Assembly: GCA_949126835.1 (NCBI GenBank)
Contig: CASBPS010000042.1
Coordinates: 124,001-188,000 of the forward strand
DNA length: 64,000 bases
Origin: Anisus vortex
Lineage: Eukaryota > Mollusca > Gastropoda > Planorbidae
Reading direction: 5' to 3'
The translations under genes and the position numbers were made by a program. Below are positions 58,420-64,000 of this stretch, one piece after another (positions within the stretch are counted from its first letter, which is position 1; each line of letters begins with the position of its first letter). Under the pieces are notes generated by a model. That model did not search any database. It was not told the DNA's origin and saw only the letters and a list, made by a program, of their open reading frames with translations.

Positions 58420-60785
58420 TTAATGTGTTTATTGCCCTAATTAGCACCTTTGAATCGAATATTTATGTGTAAGGGTTATTTTTACTTACTTGGCGGCAGT
58501 AATTATCTTAATTTTATACTTAATTAATTAAATAATTGAAATTTTTATATCCATTATTAGCGTGTAAAGGAACGTTTTTAAATACTAAGGGTCGTAATTA
58601 GCACTAAATATCCTACGTTTTTTTTATACTTTTTTATTTTTTACTTACTGGCATACATTAATTGTCTCTATTTTATACTTAATTAACATATTATAATTTT
58701 TATAGTTATAATTAACTTGTAAACAGGTGTTTTTAATGACTAAGGGCCGTAATTATCACTAAATAGAAAACATTTTAATACGTTTTTACCTTATTAATTA
58801 CTTCGATACGGTAATTATCTTAATTTTATTCTTAACTAATTAACTAATTATAATTTGTATAGCCATAATTATCTCGTAAAGGGACGATTTTAATTACTAA
58901 GGGCCGTAATTATCACTAAATAGACAACATTTTAATACGTTTTTACGTTATTAATTACTTCGATACGGTAATTATCTTAATTTTATTCTTAACTAATTAA
59001 CTAATTATAATTTAATTATCTCGTAAAGGGACGATTTTAATTACTAAGGGCCGTAATTATCACATTTTAAGCTACAATTCTCATGTAAGGAACGCACATT
59101 TACTTACTTCGATACGGTATATATCTTAGTTTTATTCTTAACTAATTAACTGATTATAATTTGTGTAGCCATAATTATCTCGTAAAGGGACGATTTTAAT
59201 TACTAAGGGCCGTAATTATCACATTTTAAGCTACAATTCTCATGTAAGGAAAGCACATTTACTTACTTCGATACGGTAATTATCTTAATTTTATTCTTAA
59301 CTAATTAACTGATTATAATTTTTATAGACATAATTATCTCGTAAAGGGACGATTTTAATTACTAAGGGCCGTAATTATCACTAAATAAACAACATTTTAA
59401 TACGTTTTTACCTTATTAATTACATGGATACAGTAATTTTCTTAATTTATTCTTAACTAATGAACTAATTATAATTTGTATAGCCATAATTATCTCGTAA
59501 AGGGACGATTTTAATTACTAAGGGCCGTAATTATCACATTTCAAGCAACAATTCTCATGTAAGGAAAGCACATTTACTTACTTCGATACAGTAATTATCT
59601 TAATTTTATTCTTAACTAATTAACTGATTATAATTTTTATAGACATAATTATTTCGTAAAGGGATGATTTTAATTACTAAGGGCCGTAATTATCACATTT
59701 CAAGCAACAATGCTCATGTAAGGAACGCACATTTACTTACTTCGATACAGTAATTATCTTAATTTTATTCTTAACTAATTAACTGATTATAATTTTTATA
59801 GACATAATTATTTCGTAAAGGGAGGATTTTAATTACTAAGGGCCGTAATTATCACATTTCAAGCAACAATTCTCATGTAAGGAAAGCACATTTACTTACT
59901 TCGATACAGTAATTATCTTAATTTTATTCTTAACTAATTAACTGATTATAATTTGTATAGCCATAATTATCTCGTAAAGGGACGATTTTAATTACTAAGG
60001 GTCGTAATTATCACATTTCAAGCAACAATGCTCATGTAAGGAACGCACATTTACTTACTTCGATACAGTAATTATCTTAATTTTATTCTTAACTAATTAA
60101 CTGATTATAATTTGTATAGCCATAATTATCTAGTAAAGGGACGATTTTAATTACTAAGGGTCGTAATTATCACATTTCAAGCAACAATGCTCATGTAAGG
60201 AACGCACATTTACTTACTTCGATACGGTAATTATCTTAATTTTATTCTTAACTAACTAACTAATTATAATTTTAATAACCATAATTAGCTTGTAAACGGG
60301 TCTGTTTTTAATTACAAAGGGCTGCAATTATCCCTAAATAGACCACATTCTATATAATTTTTACCTTTTTACTTATTGGGATAGAGTAATTATCTTAATT
60401 TTATTCTTAACTAATTAAATAATTGAAATTTTTTATAGCCATAATTATTTTGTAAAGGGGTGTTTATAAATTACCAAGGGCCGTAATTAACACTAAATAG
60501 GCCACATTTTTTTACTTTTTTAACTTTTTACTTACTTGAATATAGTAATTGTCTTTATTGTATTATTAACTATAATTAACTAACTAATTATAATTTTAAG
60601 AACCATAATTATCGTGTAAAGAGGTGTTTTTTAATTACTAAGGCCACAAAATTAGCACTAAATAGGCCACCTTTTATATACATTTTACATTTTTACTTAC
60701 TTGGATATAGTAATTATCTCTATTTTATACTTAATTAAATAACTAATTTGTATTTTTATAGCCATAATTATATTGTAAAGGTTTT
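58420..60785. repeat. 159-bp satellite array
   Basis: About 15 tandem units. The central ones (about 59485-60240) are nearly identical with an exact period of 159 bp, measured at 59641, 59800, 59959 and 60118. Units at both edges are diverged and 147-160 bp long. Conserved words are TACTAAGGGCCGTAATTATC, CTCGTAAAGGGACGATTTTA and CTTCGATACAGTAATTATCT. Each unit is rich in TAATTA/ATTA. Homogenised centre and diverged edges indicate unequal exchange. It is not coding. Confidence 0.95.
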
Positions 60786-61080
60786 TTTTAAATAAGATGA
60801 CGTCTATTTTGTTCTTACACATGATTTTAACACGTGATTTTTTAAATTTAAGAATGTTTAATAATAATATTTCGGTTTGATTAAGCCTTTTCCTTATTTA
60901 TTGACAATAAACAAAAGTACGACATAAAGTACAACAGGACAACACTACAACAGTACAACAGTACAACATATAGAAAAAAAAAAAATAGGTTTAAGTTATT
61001 ATGTGATTTTATTCATAGTATTATATAGACATAGTACGTACATCAATTAAATAAGTTTATTTTTAATAATACTTTCATTG
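60786..61080. other. Right flank of the satellite
   Basis: AAGATGACGTC…TTCTTACACATG…AACACGTGATT (60797-60840) is a diverged relative of the AAGATGGCG…TTACACGA…AGCACGTG block at 58139-58195, so related sequence borders the array on both sides. TTTCGGTT at 60870-60877 repeats the word at 57938-57945. Confidence 0.4.
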
Positions 61081-61335
61081 TATGTACATAAAACAAAAAG
61101 TTTATTTATAGCAATACATATATACATACAATAGGAACCAAAAAGCTTTATTTAGATCAATTCATATATACAGTATAATGTATTTATAGCAATCAAACAA
61201 GTTTATTTATAACAATGCGTATATACAGTATAGTGTGTTTATAGCAATTCATATATACAGTATAGTGTATTTATAGCAATCAAACAAGTTTATTTATATC
61301 AATTGATATATACAGTATAGTTTATTTACAGCAGT
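61080..61335. repeat. Short degenerate tandem repeat
   Basis: Four to six degenerate units alternate AAGTTTATTTATAGCAAT and CATATATACAGTATAGTGTA. The period is about 32-35 or 65 bp. No coding role. Confidence 0.6.
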
Positions 61336-62164
61336 AAACAGGAAGCGTTGACAAGATCTGAAATAAATAAATGCTTGTCTTATAAAAAATTTTATAATAG
61401 TACTATGTATATATTGTAAGCAGGTTAAAAATAAAACCACCACCTATCTATATAACGATACAAGCTAACTTAACATATTGTGATATAAAGGCAAAAAATA
61501 ACTTACCTTTTTTTGTATATAACAGCGACCTAGACACAAAAACTGGAACAAGGGTAGATTTACGATGCTAGAACAAGTGAAATTTAGCAATCTGCCTCGG
61601 ACTATATATAGCGTATTTTGACCACACCTGTATTTATCAGTATCATCTTAAAAGCCAACACTGTCTAAACCCATTTAAACTTTACGTCTGGTTACGAGTA
61701 TATTAAGCATAGGCTGAGAGTTTCGGTGTACAGGTAATTGGATTTGACTGGCCCTATGGTCAGTTTCCATTAGTTGCACTTGGCTAAGTGCATTTTACAC
61801 ATTGCTGACCGAAACAGACCTGGTCAAAAATTTACTTATCTACCAACCTGAATCTCGGCTACGGCATCTGGCTCGTCACGATGATGTAACAATTCAGACA
61901 TTTTTAGTTCGCCAGCTGTTGCACTAAGGCACTTAGTGCAGGGCTAAAGGTCAACTTTTTGCACTAATGGGTTTTGCTTATCAATAAAATCTTTTAGTCC
62001 ACGTGGCCACTGACATTTTTGCACTAATGGGTTTTAGTACAGTAAGGTCAATCCTTTTACTTATATACTTTATAATTACATAAGTCTACATTTGTATTTT
62101 GTACATTTTCTTTAAGTTTTTATTGATAATACATGTAAATACAGTTTACTTAACTCGTTTAAAT
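61336..62164. other. Non-coding stretch
   Basis: No gene seen. TTTTTGCACTAATGGGTTTT occurs twice (about 61957 and 62018), and TGCACT/AGTGCA words cluster at about 61770-62040, including the inverted pair CACTTGGCTAAGTG. Confidence 0.4.
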
Positions 62165-62270
62165 TTAAATTAAATTAAAATTAAATTGGTTATTTATATA
62201 GCACTTCTATCTATGCTATTTTAGCATGCTCAGTGCGCTCTGTAAACACTTTTAAACATAAATGTTGCAT
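62165..62270 (-). repeat. 3' tail of a CR1/L2-like or SINE element, inverted copy
   Basis: TTTATATAGCACTTCTATCT, then TAGCATGCTCAGTGCGCTCT, is the inverse of the tail at 52522-52610. Diverged and without coding sequence. Confidence 0.6.
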
Positions 62271-62399
62271 ATTTTAACTATTCTCTCGTCCAGATGGTCT
62301 TTAACTATTAAAAATCAGTTGATATACGTAAAAGGTTGTATCTTTTCATTTTTGTCGTGTAATTTTTTACTTACTAGGGTTGAACGTTTTAAAATTTAG

Positions 62400-62647
62400 G
62401 TAAATTAAGTCTTTCAAGTGGTATCCAATATGACGGGTCAGAAGGAGGCGGATCCAAGAGGACCGATTCGAGTGTTCCACACACCGGTCAACTGGAAAAC
62501 AAGATAACGTCTAATCCAAGTAATATACAAGGGCAGTTACCGTGTAATGATTTTTTAAACAGTAAACATAAAGAGATTTCATTTTTTAAATTTTTATTTG
62601 CGCGCAATTACATCAAACAAGGAATAAAACAACAACATGACTGGTAG
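62400..62647 (+). CDS. Possible downstream exon
   Basis: A weak acceptor (AAAATTTAG) precedes a frame that, entered in phase 1 like the exons at 57325 and 57515, is open for 81 codons to TAG at 62645. The first 50 residues look protein-like (GIQYDGSEGGGSKRTDSSVP, HTGQLENKITSNPSNIQGQL); the rest is less so. No domain. It could be the terminal exon of the same gene or a chance frame. Confidence 0.25.
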
Positions 62648-63099
62648 TTTTTTATTATTTTCTTTTTTATTTTACATCTAACTAAAGGTATATTTACATT
62701 ACGAACAGGATCATTTATAATATAATAAATACGATCATGGTTAATTTCTTATGTACATGAAACAAATAATTAATCGACAATTATTAATATGTACGTACCA
62801 ACATACCCAACATACTTGTTTCTGTGACAGGGAAGTTATTTTTAAAACAACTAGGCGTAGCATCTTACATGTTTATAGAACGCCTCTTGGTACATTACAG
62901 TGATGTTAATTTTTTATACAACTAAGACAGGTCAAACAAGCCCAACATTTTTTTTTGTTTCCACAACTAGAAATATTTTCAGTTTGACAAACATTTTTAG
63001 AGACCCTTCCGTGTTTGACAGGCAATAATGTTAATTTTTACATCACGAATGACTAGTTTCTTTTTCTGCCTTGCGCAATCTTTGTATCGCTTACTGCTT

Positions 63100-63100
<1 letters not shown>
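62648..63100. other. AT-rich stretch, nothing recognised
   Basis: No supported gene or element. Confidence 0.4.

Positions 63101-63102
<2 letters not shown>

Positions 63103-63160
<58 letters not shown>
63103..63160. repeat. CT dinucleotide microsatellite
   Basis: About 29 uninterrupted CT units. The minus-strand frame across it (Arg-Glu repeats) is an artefact of the repeat. Confidence 0.97.
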
Positions 63161-63161
<1 letters not shown>

Positions 63162-63900
63162 ACAAACATGTTAGGGTAACTTTTTAGAAATCTTTTACAC
63201 ACGCGACAAACTTTTAAGTACATCTTCTCAAACTCCTCGATAGCGCTCTCTGTCTCCAACTTGCTCTCACAAAACATCTCTCTTTCAACAGCGTTCCCTC
63301 TTTCTGTCTTTGACTGCTTTCCTTACTATGTCTACACTTATTTCTCTCTCCGTCTCTTTCTCTAACAAAACGTTAGGTCACTCCAACCTAACCATTACGC
63401 GTGCTCTTTTTTCTGCATTGCTCATTATCTGTATCTCTTACTACATGCTTCTATCTTTCTCCCGCTCTCTAGAAAAACTTTATGGTCAGCAAAACCTAAC
63501 ACATAATTTGCTACACAGCTTTCATTATGTCTATCGTTTTCTTTTTTTTTCCGCGTGCCGTCGTTTACATTCTTAGTCTCTGTGACTCTCTTTCCTTACT
63601 CTTGTCTCGAGAGCTTTCTCTCACGAAACGTTTAGTTACTCTAAGCAGCACTCTTTCAACAGCGTCCCCTCTTTCTGTCTTGTTCAATCTCTACCTTCTT
63701 ACTTACTTCTTCTCTCTTTCTAAAATTGTCTTTCATTTTATGTTTTATAACGTGCAAATCGTTAAGCCTGGTCACTCCTAATGCTAAAACGGTGTGTACT
63801 TTACACGTAAACAAGGTTTTACAAGGAAGAGATATATAGCAAAGGCCAAGGTCAACTGACACTAGTGTCAATTTGGGAAAAGCCCCTCCTCGCTCTACCT
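63161..63900. repeat. Pyrimidine-rich region with a diverged 370-bp duplication
   Basis: TCTTTCAACAGCGTTCCCTC (about 63281) recurs as TCTTTCAACAGCGTCCCCTC (about 63652), and ACAAAACGTTAGGTCACTCC (about 63367) as ACGAAACGTTTAGTTACTCT (about 63623). Strong C/T bias on the given strand throughout. The open frames here come from this bias. Confidence 0.6.
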
Positions 63901-64000
63901 AACTATCACTGTCTAAAACTTACCAAATATTTCCAAACTAGTTACGCAAACCTTTTAATTATCAAACCAACATTTACTAATAGTAGTGGGCAGAACCTTT

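Noticed and set aside
63053..63277. Arg-Glu repeat protein on the minus strand
   Set aside because: Translation of the CT microsatellite.
1..64000. Ribosomal RNA, histone or other standard RNA and gene clusters
   Set aside because: No matching conserved cores were seen on either strand.

Overview
This is an AT-rich, intron-bearing eukaryotic nuclear segment with no bacterial gene organisation. The degraded transposon proteins, the short non-LTR tails of the GCGCTATATAA type, the frequent AGGCCTA words and a cysteine-rich exon that resembles an unnamed protein family I associate with snails all suggest a mollusc, probably a gastropod. That is a judgement from memory of families, not a proven identification. 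There is no complete, unbroken host gene here: the window is mainly a stratified record of mobile elements and tandem repeats.

Layout. 1-2590: AT-rich DNA holding one copy (422-1187) of a long dispersed repeat. 2590-17640: a 15-kb minisatellite of 37-bp units with 2-3 kb higher-order blocks. It abuts, and apparently replaces the pol end of, a minus-strand LTR retrotransposon whose gag gene (17857-19056) and 1.1-kb LTR (19290-20436) remain. 20437-28340: mostly non-coding, with a repeat called E here (22842-25745) split by a 2.1-kb foldback/Mutator-like element (23349-25468) that is flanked by a 10-bp target duplication; E copy 2 near 45 kb shows the empty site. 28345-29560: 5'-truncated non-LTR reverse transcriptase pseudogene. 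29571-31495: second copy of the 422-1187 repeat, carrying a TA-flanked MITE (30615-31183). 31495-33725: 52-bp minisatellite, followed by two strong hairpins. 33930-38880: AT-rich, little to report.

38910-44658: a decayed hAT transposase split by a young LTR retrotransposon (39892-44190, two 1193-bp LTRs, AAGTG target duplication, non-coding interior). 44718-45365: E copy 2. 45906-50368: an internally deleted LTR retrotransposon with both 617-bp LTRs and an ATGT duplication, retaining a broken gag and fragments of protease and integrase. 50662-52517: a piggyBac-type element with TTAA duplication, an internal deletion and a tRNA-like SINE inside it.

52867-62647: candidate exons of one plus-strand gene with phase-consistent junctions (52867-52977, 57140-57194, 57325-57381, 57515-about 57945, possibly 62400-62647). 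Its first recognisable intron contains a 19-bp minisatellite split by a 1329-bp solo LTR and a minus-strand non-LTR element with an RNase H domain. The main exon has a frameshift and stops at a promoter-motif-rich sequence (57946-58200), followed by a 159-bp satellite (58420-60785). The end of the window is pyrimidine-rich with a CT microsatellite.

The proteins here do not form a pathway. The main interest lies in the nested insertions, several of which have target duplications or an empty-site copy that fix their order and exact ends, and in the tandem arrays that grew at or in mobile elements.
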